From Limanda limanda (taxonomy: Eukaryota; Chordata; Actinopteri; Pleuronectiformes; Pleuronectidae), in NCBI RefSeq assembly GCF_963576545.1, contig NC_083637.1, forward strand, positions 25,142,507 to 25,206,506: a DNA stretch of 64,000 bases. Direction: 5' to 3'. A program made the position numbers and the translations under genes. This document shows, piece after piece, positions 46,890-63,758 of the stretch (the stretch's first letter is position 1; the number at the start of each line of letters is the position of its first letter). The notes under the pieces are model-generated. The model had not been told where the DNA came from. It did no database searches and saw only the letters and a list, made by a program, of their open reading frames with translations.

Positions 46890-47060
46890 AAGAAGGATTT
46901 ATAATACAACTTTATTTGTATAGCACTTATCTTACCATGATTCAAAGTGCTTAACAAAATACACTGGAATAAAAAGACATAGATAAAAACGAGACAAAAT
47001 TAAAATAAGAAAGATGACACAAAAGAAAATGTTAAAACAGGCATTAAAAAAATGTTAGGT
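46890..47060. repeat. Dispersed teleost repeat fragment
   Basis: AACTTTATTTGTATAGCACTT followed by ATTCAAAGTGCTTAACA is a word pair found in very many fish loci. The A-rich remainder is not resolved. Confidence 0.45.
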
Positions 47061-47869
47061 TTATATGCAATGATTCAAAAATAGGTGCCTACAAGTCTAA
47101 TCTCACATTATACTTGATATGACACTTCACCAGTTACTACCATGGATGTATTATAACATCATTGATATCAGATAGCATCTATTGTTACTCCTGATAATGA
47201 AAAAGAATAGCTTTTCACATATACCATGAAAGTGGACTAGAATGGACTATCATAACAGAAGTGTGTTCGTCGAACTAGACAAATAAAGTATTCAAACTAA
47301 ACTGTAATGTTTTCCTTTAATTTGCTGTATCAAAGGTCGGATTCAACCACAGGGGTCATTTAAAAAAATAATCCACATCATATCACTACACCAAAAGAAA
47401 TGTTAGAGAAGTAAATCATATTTATTAAAAAAAAATACAGTATGTTAATGAGGTGATTAGATCGTGTATAAGTAGTTGTTTTAACATACTGAGAAGCTGC
47501 TCACATTAAACAGGGAATGGTGCTGAAATGTTAAAGTAGCCTCAATTGTTTTCCTGTTTTATCCCAGTTTTTGAAATGATTATTTATTAATTGTTAATTG
47601 CCATGTCATGAATATTACATCAAACGTCTAATAATAACACGTTTATCATTATTATATCATAAATCTATTTGAGATATTTCTTTGACCACTTACAATTCAT
47701 AATACATTTCATAAGACTAAATACAATGCAGTTCTTCTTTAAAAAAAAACTTGTGCCATAAAAAGAAGTTCACACACATAAATTCTCTTCTGGCAAAAGA
47801 AAAAGCAGACATTGGATGAATTTGTGCTTTAGACCACAAGGAAGCTCTAATGTGAAGGTTTCCAGCAGC

Positions 47870-48100
47870 AGCAGCAGCAGCAGCTCTAAGAAGCTGCTCT
47901 CAGTGACAGAGCGTGTTTATCAGCGGTGGGTTAGTCATCGGGGGGGAGCAGCAGTCAGAGGTCTATTATCTGTGAGAAGACAGCAGCCTGCCTCTGCCCG
48001 GCGTCAACAGATAAACAGCAGCCAGAACATAATCACCTTTCACACACAGGTCTTCTCAGAAGCCGCAACGGGAAGACAGGAACTGATCTGTGTCGGCATG
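47870..48100. promoter_or_regulatory. Candidate GATA-bound element upstream of klf1
   Basis: Three GATA-factor motifs lie within 98 bp: TTATCAG 47917-47923, TTATCT 47966-47971 and AGATAA 48009-48014. The block is GC-richer than the AT-rich spacer and about 1.4 kb before the klf1 start. GATA1 control of KLF1 is established in mammals. Function here is inferred. A 97-codon open frame across the block looks incidental. Confidence 0.35.
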
Positions 48101-49413
48101 TGTGTGTGAAGCATATTCAAACTATCAGCAGGAATGGATCAATCAATACTTACAGTCTCAAAACCAGAATCATGAAACGTATTAAAAGCTGGTGTTAGCT
48201 CATGAGAGATGTCTTTACCTCTACTTATTTGTTTGAATTAACTCTTTGAGCAGCTCTTTAATAATAAACAATCATCTCTGATCACTGCCTGAACAAATTT
48301 TACATTTATTCACATTCATGTTTGTGTTGCTGTTTCTCACATCACGTTGGTGTAAAGTGTCCACACACTTCAGCTCACAGGCTCCAACGCTCTCTCTGTG
48401 TGCAGCCTGTGCCAAAGCATGCAGTCTCAGATAGAGCAGACATCTGATAATGGCCTGAGCAACCTGTTTACTTGTGAATGAAAAAACAGTGAGGACTGCA
48501 TCAGTCTGCAGTGGTGACAGTTCATTTGATATATTATATAATTGTGCAATATTAGAAATCACAATTGCTTATGATGTTTGCTTTAATGCCTTTGTATTGT
48601 ATTGTCTCTGTTTAAGTATATTTTTACCTTTGTCAACGGTTATTTCGAATGGGCTATATAAATTATTATTATAATCTCATTATTAAATGTTTTTAAATCA
48701 TTGAACTTCATTTTTTATCTTAGTTGAATCTTATCATTTACTAAATTACTTTGTATATCGTTAAAAGCTGCTTCTCAACTCAGTCAATCCACATTGCAGC
48801 AAATGTTGAATCTTATTTACCTCAGAAAAGTTTATTAAGAAAACTAAATGTTTTCAGTTCAGAAGTTCAGCACAGATTTGAGAATGTATATTACATTCAT
48901 CTTCAGGTATTAGACTGGATTATTTTCTGTTTCATCCATTTAAGAACAATATCTCTCTGAGTTTCTCCATGAACACCCTTATTGGTGCTTGTGTTTTTTT
49001 TTTCTTCAGATTTGCCTTTTTGCTCTGAATACCGCAGAACAGGAAGACAGTGAGTTGAGATGAGATAGAAGAGTTGGTTGGTGATGTAAATGAACAATCT
49101 TCAGTCATAAAGAAAGGCAACCAGCTGTGAAGCTCACGCTTTACGCTCCACCTCCTTAACGGTCAAAACCTACATGAAAACGAGAGATTTGAAATAAGAC
49201 TCACAGCTGACAGAGATAGACAAGGCCGAGGAGGGAGAGATATCAGGGGAGGGATGGAGAGGGGGGGAAACAGTTTGTGAGGCCTTTTCGCTCGGAGTGG
49301 ACTGTGAGTGGGATGAGAGGCCTGAGCTGCGGGCTCTGACTTTCTGTTAGCTGAGGGTCAAGTAGAAAAAGAAAAGAAAGGAAAAAAGAGTTGCTGTCAT
49401 ATCAAAGTGCTTG

Positions 49414-52326
<2,913 letters not shown>

Positions 52327-52330
52327 AGCC

Positions 52331-52454
<124 letters not shown>

Positions 52455-54325
52455 GGGGTTCGATGTTGTAATTGAATACTCATCCTAGTTGGTTTAACTT
52501 CAAAGTGCCAATGTGACTTATCAAAGATTTAAGATTCCCTTTTTCTAAAAAATAACGATTGATATCCTGTGCTTACAAAAAGGACCATTACATAATAACA
52601 ATTTCTTCAGACTCATGAAAAGAGTCATAATTTATGCAGCAAAATTGACATAAGAGGTCTACCTTTCCTATAGTTCGACCTGGATGCCACCAGCTACTCC
52701 GGTGCATTAGAGCATGGTCACATACACACAAATGTTTCTGTGGGGAACCTTCGCCCCCTGGGAGCATAGTTGTCAAGATCCGTAACAAGCAAATCTGTAA
52801 ACTTCCCCCTTTCATGTGACAGCCCAGGTTTATTTATTATTAAGTCTAGGCTACATCACTTGAAGTCAGATTTATTACTCAGACATCATCAAGTCAAGAA
52901 TAAGACGTTGGGGACCCTGAAACGAATCTATTGGCAGAAATTGAATATAAAATAATCCTATTGATGTTTTCATTAGTGTGTTTCATTAAAATTTGAAAAA
53001 CTGTTGTTTTCTTTACCCTAAAAGGACGCAATGTTTTTTACAGTCGTCCAAACTGGATAAACTAAACATCTTTCAAGTTCTATTAACAACTGCAGGCTGC
53101 CACAGGTTCTCTGTCATGTTTGAAAGGGGAGGGTGAGGTGAGGGGGGGTTCAGCTGCAACATGCAACTTCACCTCCAGATCACCCTGAAACCTTAAATCT
53201 AATAATAACGCCAACACAAAGACATCAGCTCTCACCAGAGGCACGTGGACAAACACTGTACACACTATGGGCACGTAGACAACAGCAGACTTAAACACTA
53301 ACAACATATATCAAAATTATATATGTGACATAGGTTATCATAGTGTATCCAGTAGGAACTCACGGCTCACTCTGCCACCACCACTATGGTAATAATGATT
53401 GTAAATGTAGCATATGATTGTACAGGCCATGTATGGTTGTGTATTTTGTTTCATCTAAGTTTGTGTTTTGTCTGTTTCAGGGAATTTTTATTTAAGAAAA
53501 ACTAGTGTGCTTGTATTTCTTTCTCATTTTCAAATCTGTAAACAATATGCATCTTTCTCAGTTGCCTATTATATTCTAAAAATCAGCAACATATTTATTA
53601 ACACAATCTTTTATATCAACAGAAGGTATTATATTGTTGTACAATGTTTTTTCTATTCTCAGAGTGCTTTTAAGTGTTTTACATTTTGTTATTGTTGTTA
53701 TAGTTCCAATAAAGACCTGTAATGCTTTAAACTGCCTGCGAGCAGAATCCAAATCCTTTCTTAAATCCTTAAATCGTATACTGAATGAATCTAAAAATAT
53801 GCAGTTGTGTGCATATGCAAGTGTAATATCAGTCTTTGGACTTGAGGTGGCAGTCTTCTATAAAAGGCCCTGGTGCCTGGAGGCAGCGACAGTGTGAGCA
53901 GGCAACTCGACTGCAGTGTTTCTAAACTGGGTGAGGACGAGATTAGAATGAGAATCTGTTTATGTAACGCAGTTTTTCTGATTCATCCTGATTATGTCAG
54001 ATGATGGAGGCCGTCATCACATTATGGAGCTCCCCATAAACTTAAGACGACACGCTCGCCAACATTGCCAACACGTGTTCATGCACATGCACTTTATATA
54101 TATATATATATAGGGGCTATTTATGGAGCATGTGTTGCAAACGTTTAGATCGTTGTAACAGCTTGTACAGTAATATATTTAGAGTTGTAGAAGCTTTAAT
54201 GGTTTAATGCTTTTATTTGCTGTATTCTATACTTGGCCGATAGTTATTTTAGGACTGCTTTAGAGTCATGGTGAATAATCTGTGTTTGGCACTGCAATTA
54301 AACCTGCTCATCCAGGACAACATGA

Positions 54326-54326
<1 letters not shown>

Positions 54327-54402
<76 letters not shown>
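54327..54402. repeat. (CA)n microsatellite
   Basis: About 38 CA units with one TA interruption at 54361. Confidence 0.95.
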
Positions 54403-54405
<3 letters not shown>

Positions 54406-54593
54406 CTTGTCTCCAATCAATGACGTACATTGATTTCCTGGACACTTACTTAACCAGTAACTACTTTCCTAATCCTGACCCTTTAACTAATTTAACTTTA
54501 ACCTTCATGCCTTCACATTAAAATCTAGTAATTTATATCATTGGCTCTGTGTAAACAGATTTATGTCCCCACATCATGAGTTATACCTGGGCC

Positions 54594-54594
54594 A

Positions 54595-54641
<47 letters not shown>

Positions 54642-54644
54642 ACA
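54594..54644. repeat. (CA)n microsatellite
   Basis: About 25 CA units with scattered TA and AA variants. Confidence 0.9.
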
Positions 54645-55531
54645 TGTGAATTGATCCTGGTAATTCTGATGCTACAGACACACTCCGTGGTCATCAGTTA
54701 TCTGTTATCCACTGAGCTTGCGGTTGCACGGAGAGGCGCTCCACATCAGAGGATGAATCCACAGCAGAGAGAGTCATGAGGTTCCATCTGCAGAATGGGT
54801 TTATTTTAGCACAGTGTTCAAGAGTACATGATTTGGGATTCAGAGGTGATACGAGGACAGAGGCGGAGTGCTGACCTGCCCTGCCCCCGGAAAAGAACAA
54901 ACACTCCAACTGAACTAAACAAATCCCCTCTCCTCTTCCACTGTTCCACTTTCTGGTTTCTTCCTCTTCTCGGTTACATCATGCCATACTTCTAAAGAGG
55001 ATATTATGCAGGAATTATGCATTCAGGGCATGACTTGAGTGTTTACAGGCTGCAGAACACACCCTGCAGCATGACTTGAAATGTTTACCTGGGAAAATAT
55101 TGTGATGTTACCAGATGGCAGCAGCACTTTAACAAGTCAAAGGTTAAAAAATGTCATTATAATAATGGGGCTTAAAGTCTGAATAGGATGTGCTATGAAC
55201 AATTGCACTTATGTAATATGTTTGCATGTTTTTGGCTCTTTTAGCAAATGACAGTGGATCCGTGGAGTCGTATGTTTCATTTTCTGTAAGTCCCATTGGC
55301 ATAATGTAAAATTATTATTGGAAAACACTCATTAAACCACTTAATTTTTTTTTATTAGAGAGAAAACTTCCCTCTTCCTGCCACCAGCACATCCATAATT
55401 TCATCAGCATATGGAACACAGAGGAAAGCTTGAATGCTGAAGATCTGAGGAGAAGGTTTACTTGAGGACGAATGTGTAATTAAATTCCCCCTCTCTTTCT
55501 TGTTTTCCTCTTTGGAGAAATGCAGCTTAAT

Positions 55532-55681
<150 letters not shown>

Positions 55682-56084
55682 TTGTGTTTCACCCCATTGA
55701 GAGGGCATTTCAGGACAAATGTTTGCGAGAACCTGAAAGGGAAAGTTAGCGGAGATTAAACAGTTGTCATTCCTTCTCCTAATGAAAACAATAATAATAA
55801 CACAATAAAAATGACACAGTCCATCAATGTCAAGCATTTAGAATTTTAATAAATGCTGCCGAGAAGTCAAAATGTGATTAAAACATAACCCCTTAACTCG
55901 TGCTGTTAAATTATGTAATTTCCCCATTTACTAGTTGTCGCACGGATAACGCGTTTCTTGTGTGTACTTTTCTTTGAACTCTGTGTGGTCTGAAGCAAAT
56001 TAAATCTGTACTCGTTGAAGAGAAAACATTTCAATTCTTTAAAAAACATATTTGTATCAATGCATTTACCAACTTATTCCACAA

Positions 56085-56250
56085 AAGTCTGTCTGGCTGT
56101 CTGTCTGTATGTGGAATGCATATCTGGTGAACTGTGCATCTTGTCGACTTCCCACTTGGTATGTGTGTCCTTAGTGGCAAGAGGCAGTGCAGTGTCAAAT
56201 TTTATGCGATTTGGACACGCCATAGTTCAATATTAATAAAATTTGAAATA
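56085..56250 (+). repeat. Dispersed repeat fragment
   Basis: CTTAGTGGCAAGAGGCAGTGC, then GCGATTTGGACACGCCATAG and TTCAATATTAATAAAATTTGAA, match wording I recognise from a common fish intergenic repeat. Boundaries not resolved. Confidence 0.35.
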
Positions 56251-57579
56251 AACAGAGGACCAGGGCTCTGTAGCAGGCATCGGGGGCGGGGCAGTGTGAA
56301 CAGGTCTTCTTCTACGCTCTCCTTTAAACTACAGTCCGGCCGACAAATGGTTCAAAAAGTGAAGTTTTTGATGATTTGTGTTTTTTTTTACCACGACAGG
56401 GACATTTACAGTTATCATTGGTGCTGATCACCGTCATGGCATCAGCATTCAATAACCTCCTCAAAAATACAAAGTAAAAAGACAACAGTCGATTTGTCGC
56501 TGCAATGCTTTATATCGAGTTGAATTACAGAGCTTTTATTTTGAAAACTCGTGAACTTAGGTTTGAAGGTTGTGTCGATTTCTTTCCAGACCTGTGAAAT
56601 AGCCGAAATTAAATGTATAAAAGAATAGCATAATTTAAGTAAATCGTTCAAACTCATGTATAAACCACGTGCGTGAACAGCAATGAGGCAAATTCAGTTT
56701 CATTTGAAAACATTCACTGCAGATAAACCAGGTAGGATGAACACAAAGTTTTCCATCTCCCCCTGCACTATAGACTTCGTATTAAAACACTCGCACACAC
56801 AACGTCAAGCCTCATTAATGACAAGGCATAAATCTGAAGTAGCTCAGGAGCATCAAAGAGAACAGGCAGGTTTAGAACGGGCACTGCACTAGTTATAAAA
56901 AAGTGGGACATAAGGCTCAGTATTTAAACAATAACTGAATTTATAACAGGTCTTAAAACAACACAACCCCATGTGAACACTTGGGACGACCTCAGCAGAA
57001 CAACAGGGCAGAAGCTTTGACGTGAATAAGACACCTCAGCATAGCAGACAAACATCACAGCGAAACACAGTCTCAGACAACAGCGAGTGAAGAGAATGTT
57101 GTAGCATTAATATTTCAGCAGCCCTGCCTCTCCAGTGAGCTTCTATAAATGGATTTCCTCTGCATTATTGAGCCCCTCTACTTTAGAACAGCAGGGATAC
57201 CAAACACAGACATCTATCTTCATTTGAATTTTGTGGCGGTTACACATTCACGTATATGGAGCCAAACTGGCAACCCTCCATGTGTGAGGAGAGATAAGTA
57301 TTTCTAAATGCAGATAAACTTGCCCAGCACAACGCGCTCTGTCTGTGTCTCTCTCTCTCTCATCTAATTCAATGTATATTGGTGACGGGCTTTGTGTGCA
57401 TGTGCAGAACGATTGACTGCACTGTTTGTCTGCTGTTGCACAACCTCACGTAATGGGCATCCTGGCCTGATGTCCGAGAACAGGATAAGGATTAAAGTGG
57501 TGAAAGCCGCTGCAGCACTGAGACTGTTGACGGGGGATTGTGAGTCCAAGTGGATCGAGGAACGGAAAAAGGAGGGAGG

Positions 57580-57661
57580 GAGAGAGAGAGAGGGAGAGAG
57601 AGGGAGGGAGGGAAGGGAGGAGAGGGGGTGGGTGGGATGGTTCTCCTGATTTGAACTTGAG

Positions 57662-57698
<37 letters not shown>

Positions 57699-57740
57699 AC
57701 ACCCCCACCCCCCCCCCCCCACACACACACACACACACGC
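57580..57740. repeat. Compound GA-rich, (CA)n and poly-C tract
   Basis: A (GGGA/GAGA)n purine tract at 57570-57635, then (CA)n from 57665 interrupted by a C-run at 57702-57720. Strand asymmetry makes it prone to unusual structure and sequencing error. Confidence 0.9.
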
Positions 57741-58653
57741 ACACAGACACAAAGTCAAACAAGGCCACTGTCGGCCAGAGACAGTCAATTACTCTGTGCC
57801 TTCGTTATTTTGGGCTATAACGAAGCATTCACATATACAGACATAAAGACCTCTGAGAACATGCATTCAAAATGAAAAACCCTTATCTGAACCTGAAATA
57901 GGAATGTCTGTGATTTAATACAAACACTGTTTAAAATAACATTAAATCAATTATCAAAGTGTCCTTTGTTGGAGCCTGCCTACCTGGTAAATGCCAACGT
58001 CTTTCCAGCTCCTCTCTTCAGTCCAATACTCTCTTCAGTCCAATCTTAATCTAAATCATTTTGAAAAAACTCAATTTGGAAACTGACGTCTTTGAGTTAT
58101 TATCCCTGACTTGATAAATCTCCTCAGAAGAGATTAAACAACATGTTGAACAGACTGAATAGTTCTCCTACTAAATAGTAAATTTACTTTAACATTTCTC
58201 TTTGAGCATCACAACTCGTCAAACATAAGTACCACAACCTTAACGTCAACACAAACAAGTCTTAACAGTCAGACACACACAGACACATTCTGCTATGGAC
58301 ATTAACCTTTGCTGTAACCTGATGTGTAGATATCCTCCAAGGTGTAATACGATATATACATCTAAAACAATAAAGATAAATAAATGATTATGACTGATCA
58401 TGTGAATTTGCAAACTCTGCAGCTACTGGTTGCTCTTGAAAATAGTTGTTATGGATGTGAACTTGCCTGATCGGCATTATATAACGAATAATCTATGATT
58501 TGTTTTGTTTTTGAACATCCATTCCTATCCTCTTGTTGTCTTCTTCCCTGTTGATGCATTTGTGCTTCCTGGCACATTATGTACATCTGTGAAATAAGGT
58601 GAAGACATTGACATGAATTTGTTTTATTGTAAGTGTTCAATTATGAAAAGAAC

Positions 58654-58782
<129 letters not shown>

Positions 58783-59261
58783 GCAAACAAACAAATTAAA
58801 AAAAATAGCTGCACAGTGCTAAAAGGATTCAAAAAAAGCCAATGGTTGCATTATTTTTAACAGTTATTTTTCTCTTTGGTAACTGTCTGTCTGTAGTCTG
58901 GAGTCAGAGGAAGAAACCACAAAAACACTACCTGCAGAATTAAATAACAAAAGTTCACTTTAGTGGATTACTGGCAGTTTTCCAGCTCCTAAAAATGTAT
59001 TTTTATCACATAAACATGACGCTAGTCACTCTCTTGAAGGTAAACATTTTAAATGCATGTTCCTTGGCAGTAAAAGCTAATGGGTTGAAAACATGGCAGA
59101 TTACCAGAATAGCCCTGTTTTTTCTGTGGGAGACGTTTGGGAAGCAGCTACAGGAAATTCTCTAGTTTACATGTGTCTGTCAATGTGTTTGCTGTTTCTG
59201 CATAATGACCTCATGTGACACAATATATATAACAATCATTTATTCAACTGATGTTTTATTA

Positions 59262-59320
59262 TACACACACATACACACACACACACACACGAGCACACAC
59301 AACCACACACACACACAAAC
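59262..59320. repeat. (CA)n microsatellite, interrupted
   Basis: CA units with TA, GAG and AAC interruptions. Confidence 0.85.
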
Positions 59321-60104
59321 ACTGCTTCTTTCATATTTTGCACAATATTCCAGTTATATAATAGTGCAGAGTGAACACATCAGCGGTGAAGCATGTCCAG
59401 TGATGTAGCAATTGTTGGTCTTTTACAGCACCAACCTTCAGCACAATACATGGGGACACGGTTAAAGTCACTGAGGGTAAGAGTTATATTGTTCAAAGGT
59501 GCTTCAGTATAGAAAGTCTTCATGCACACACACACTGTCGCAGAGAAACTTAGACTTCAACCAATCATGGCAAACGCCTTGACAGAGTTTCTGTGCTGCC
59601 ACTGTGATACTAGACTTTGTTTTCTTTAGTTTGAATATATCAAACATTAAAGAATAGTAAGCAGATCATTAGTAGATCCCATAAGAAGTTATACATTTAT
59701 GCTTTTGTCCAGGATTTAAAAAAAATTCTACTTGCAAAATTAAGTCTCAAGAAGAATAATGAAGAGTACCACTCAAAAACATTACACCACAATCCAAACA
59801 ATCCCTCTGAACATGATACAGGTGAAAATGTTCTCAATTCACTCTCTTATTAACGAATGACTATAAATAAAGAGGGACAACACATTTCCACTCATCTCAT
59901 TATCCAGAAATGGAGCTCAAGTATCCTAGACACGAACACTGCCATGTTGCACATTTGGAGCCAGAGTAGCAATCGGGGATGTAGCTCTTGTATCGACCAA
60001 TTGTGAGTTAGTCCCAGGTGTCAATCATGACATTTCACCCTGTTTTTTAAATAGCATCAAATAACTAATTAAAACCAAAGTTACCAGAAAATGAGCACTT
60101 GAAC

Positions 60105-60265
60105 ATACATCAGTTTGATAGGAACTACCTAAAAGGACAGAGTGCATCTTTGAGAAAAATGTATTTGACATACACTTTGACTTTTTAGTTTGGTCAATGT
60201 CCAATCCACCAACATGCAGGATTTGTGACATGTACTGCAGCCAGCCACCAGGGGGCAATCAAAAA
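60105..60265 (+). repeat. Dispersed repeat family B, copy 1
   Basis: Ordered words GAACTACCTAAAA, ATGTATTTGACATACACTTT, AGTTTGGTCAATGTCC, CCAACATG, CTGCAGCCAGCCACCAGGGGGC. The same order recurs at 62025-62215. Confidence 0.65.
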
Positions 60266-62024
60266 TCTATAATCGGTCAGTACAAAGAAATAAATACCAA
60301 CTAATAAAATGAAAGGAACGAACTGAAATCATAATTTTTCAATTCATTGCCACTTCATTCACCTGAACCTCAGGACAATACAGTTGTCTCAGTGTCTGTG
60401 TGTGGATCTGTTAAGGTCAAAGCAACAGGTCAATAGTGTCATTGTTCTTGGTAAAAGCTTCAGAGAGGACATACAGAGAGGAAAGAATGAGAAGTTAATT
60501 GTTGTCTTGTTTCGAAGAAAATGCTGAAATTGACACAGAGAGGTCCTGTTTGGAGCGTTTCCATGTGCGGGGAGGAAGTGTCACAGTGCAGCGGAGCGCT
60601 GGTGGAACAATGTTCCTTTTTTCTGAGCAGCCTCACCCCAGCTGAACTTCCAGCCCAGCGTAGTCCTCACATGCTCTCTGTCTTGGTCTATTGCATAACA
60701 ACTCTCTTTTCCATTCACACTATCTCCTGGCAGCCGAGCGGCTCACGCTCTGCAGACAGCTGCCTTTACATTAACAATCTATGGTTATATAGTTTATAGA
60801 TTAACTCTCAGGGGCCTTTACACAGGGATTGGTTTATTTTGTTCTTACACACTAAAGCCAACAGTCACTGGAAAAGCTTTTGTTCTGTGACACGGGCGAC
60901 TGTTGTGTGTGGGAAACAAAATACACAACCATATGTTTTTTTATGTCAGGACACAAAGAGAGCATGTACAAACACACACGTCAGTGTATTTGTGTTACCT
61001 TGAACTGCAAAGAGCAGATGAGGACAACTCAGGCCACGATGATGACTGTGCACACTTGCTTTGATAACTGTATGATCTAATCTAACGTAGTGGTGTAAAA
61101 AAAAAAAAAAAAAAATGACAGAGAAAACCTATACCTGTGGATGTTGCAGGTTTTCACATGGATCAGCAACGAATCTCTCATTATTAAAATCACAAGAAAT
61201 ATGAATTTTCTTTTGAAATACACATTGTAAACAGACTCGATGTCCTGTAAGTTAGAGCAGAAAGGTTGAATGTTACAAATTAAAATGTTAAACCTCTTAT
61301 GATAGATGGATTTCTGAATATTCATGAATCTGATCAAACTGTTATACTAGGTCAAACATGTTGTGCAATTTATGAAGATCAGTATGACCTGCGTGTGTGT
61401 GTGTGTGCATGTGTGTAACACGTTGGAGCTTCATAGGATTTCTTCTCCTGTTTGATGCAAAACAAGTTTACCAGATACTGTGGAACTCGTGCAATCGGCC
61501 AACGAAAAAACCTAAAGTAACACTTCCAGGTACAGCTGCATAAATAAAATCTTCGGTGAAGGACGTGTGGTCACATGCAGGACCTTGTATGGCTGTGTTC
61601 TGGTGACCCATACAGGTGCTGGGCAGGATTCCCAGGATGACACTCTTGGTCTGTTTTTGTGTCCACCACCTCGTCCGAAATGAAACATCTAAATCATCAT
61701 TGTTTATGATCACCAGAGGATGAATCCTACTGACATTGACCACCAACAGGTCAACGTTTTTGCTTATTCTGTAAAATATTTGAATATTTACTTGATAGAT
61801 TGGCTCTAGCAGGGTCTTACTGTGAAGTGTTTTCATGTTTTCGTGGCCTTGAGGACATTTCCTGGCATAGGTTGACTGTGTGACAGTGATGGTTTGTCAG
61901 CCCTGTGGTACACTGGCAACATGTCCGGGTTGAGAAAGAAAGTGAAATTTAGAATCAAAATAATCGTATTAATTAAATACAAGATAAATTATAAAATAAA
62001 ACAATAACAATACTTGAATGTGAT

Positions 62025-62215
62025 AAGAACTACCTAAACTGACAAATGATATGGGTATATCAAATAAATGTATTTGAGGTGTACTTTAGGTTTGGCCCAT
62101 GTCCCACTAGCCAACACGGAGGAGGCAGGGTTTATGACCTATTCTGCAGGCAGCCACTAGGGCGCGATTGAGCTACATTGCCTTCGCTTACTGGCAGCTG
62201 TCATGTCTTCAATCT
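62025..62215 (+). repeat. Dispersed repeat family B, copy 2
   Basis: GAACTACCTAAAC, ATGTATTTGAGGTGTACTTT, GGTTTGGCCCATGTCC, CCAACACGG, CAGGCAGCCACTAGGGCGCG, and then AGCTGTCATGTCTTCAATCTT, which copy 1 lacks. Confidence 0.65.
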
Positions 62216-62699
62216 TAACACACAAAAGAGAAAGCTTAACTCATTTTTTACAATTTAAGTTTCTGATCTAACCTATTTTACCTAAAAAAAATGATGTACT
62301 GTATTTATTCTTATATTTATATATGAGGTTTTTACTTTTGTTCTTGATTTCACAATTTGACTGTTTCTTCTTTGTGTTTTCTCTGTGTCTTGCAATGTTT
62401 TGAATGAATATAGTCTAATGGTTTATTCTAGTACCCTAATGAAACGTGTAACAGCTGGTGTAAACATCAGTATGAGTCAGCAGTTGACAACAGCTGTGTG
62501 TGCTTATTGTATACATTTAAATAAGTTATTTTATTTTTAGATATATTCTCATGTGGCCCCTTTTTTGTATTTTTATCACAGCCTTTGATTTGCAATTTAT
62601 TTTCCATCTCGTCTCTTGTTCATACTTGCCACAGTACAAGATCTACAAATAAATATGAATTGCTTTTATGGGATGAGTGTGAAAGCAGCTCAGGTTTGT

Positions 62700-62999
62700 T
62701 GCTGTTAAATCTCCACACTGGTTTTACTGAGGCTGCTTCCTGTTAGAGGAGGAGGAGGGAGGAGGGAAGAGGGAGGAGGGAGGAGGGAGGAGGGGGGGGG
62801 AGGAGGAGGAGGAGGAGGGGTCAGCCAGGGTGAGTATCCGACCCCAGCTGAACCGATGAGCTGAGGGAAGAAGCGACACAGAGATGCGGAGCTGAGTTTT
62901 GCGAGGAGCAGAAACCTCCGGACGAGCTGTGGAGCTCCACATGTCTCCTGCGTGACCGGACCCGAGCTTCTCATCACACAGCCCAGCTCCTGTCTGACT
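62700..62999 (+). other. Putative non-coding first exon of the right-edge gene
   Basis: GGA-rich sequence (62745-62820) leads into a GC-rich stretch ending at a consensus donor (GTGAGT at 63000-63005). An acceptor (TTCTTCAACACTAG, AG at 63667-63668) lies 91 nt before the start codon of the next exon. Three minimal upstream frames occur (62856, 62884, 62941). The transcription start is not visible. Confidence 0.45.
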
Positions 63000-63758
63000 G
63001 TGAGTATCGTGTCCTCTGTAGTTTCACTTTACTGACACCGGCTTTAATCAGGAGAGTCCATAGTTTTTATCTTTGCACTATGTTGTGTGTAGTATTGAAA
63101 GTGTAATATTGTCTGGATGTATAAGAGTTATCATCCTATACGTGAGTGAACTCATGTTATATCAACATCAACAACAAACCAACAAGCTGATCCGTCATCT
63201 ATTTATGAAGCAGAGTTGAATTAAAAACTCGGTAGAGTTAAGTGTAAATGCCGGGTTAAAGTTATGATCACTGACTCCTAAGCTATTTCTAAAAAGGACA
63301 TTTAAGATAATCGAACATTTCTAATCTTTCACTCCTTTTCTGAAACTTTTTTAAAACTTAAACTTTAAATATATTCTATAAATTACTCTTTCAATGTTTT
63401 TACACAGCATATCCAATGATATAAATATATTATATTGAACATTAACTGTTGAAATTTCAGATTTGATATAAAAACATCAAAATAATGAATATATATCAAA
63501 GTCCTTTTATTCCTCTCAAATACTCAGAAATATCTGCACAATATTTAGTTTTATTATTCATTTTTTATTAGTCTTTCAATGTAAACACAGATGAAATATG
63601 TTAATTAAATGTTTTACAACACTACAAACAAATCCTCATCATATGTATTTGTGTTTCTTCAACACTAGGTGGTGCCATTATCGTGTGTTTCCCTCTGAAC
63701 ATCCAGCCCTCAGTGAGCTGCTGACAGACCCTGGAGCTTCCTGAGGTGTTTGTTGAGC

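Noticed and set aside
47816..48109. 97-codon frame with a serine run upstream of klf1
   Set aside because: The serine run is a CAG-type repeat, and the remainder has no recognisable domain or splice partner. Treated as possible regulatory DNA instead.
60521..60799. 92-codon frame in the right-hand spacer
   Set aside because: No domain, no splice signals of note and unremarkable codon use; probably chance.
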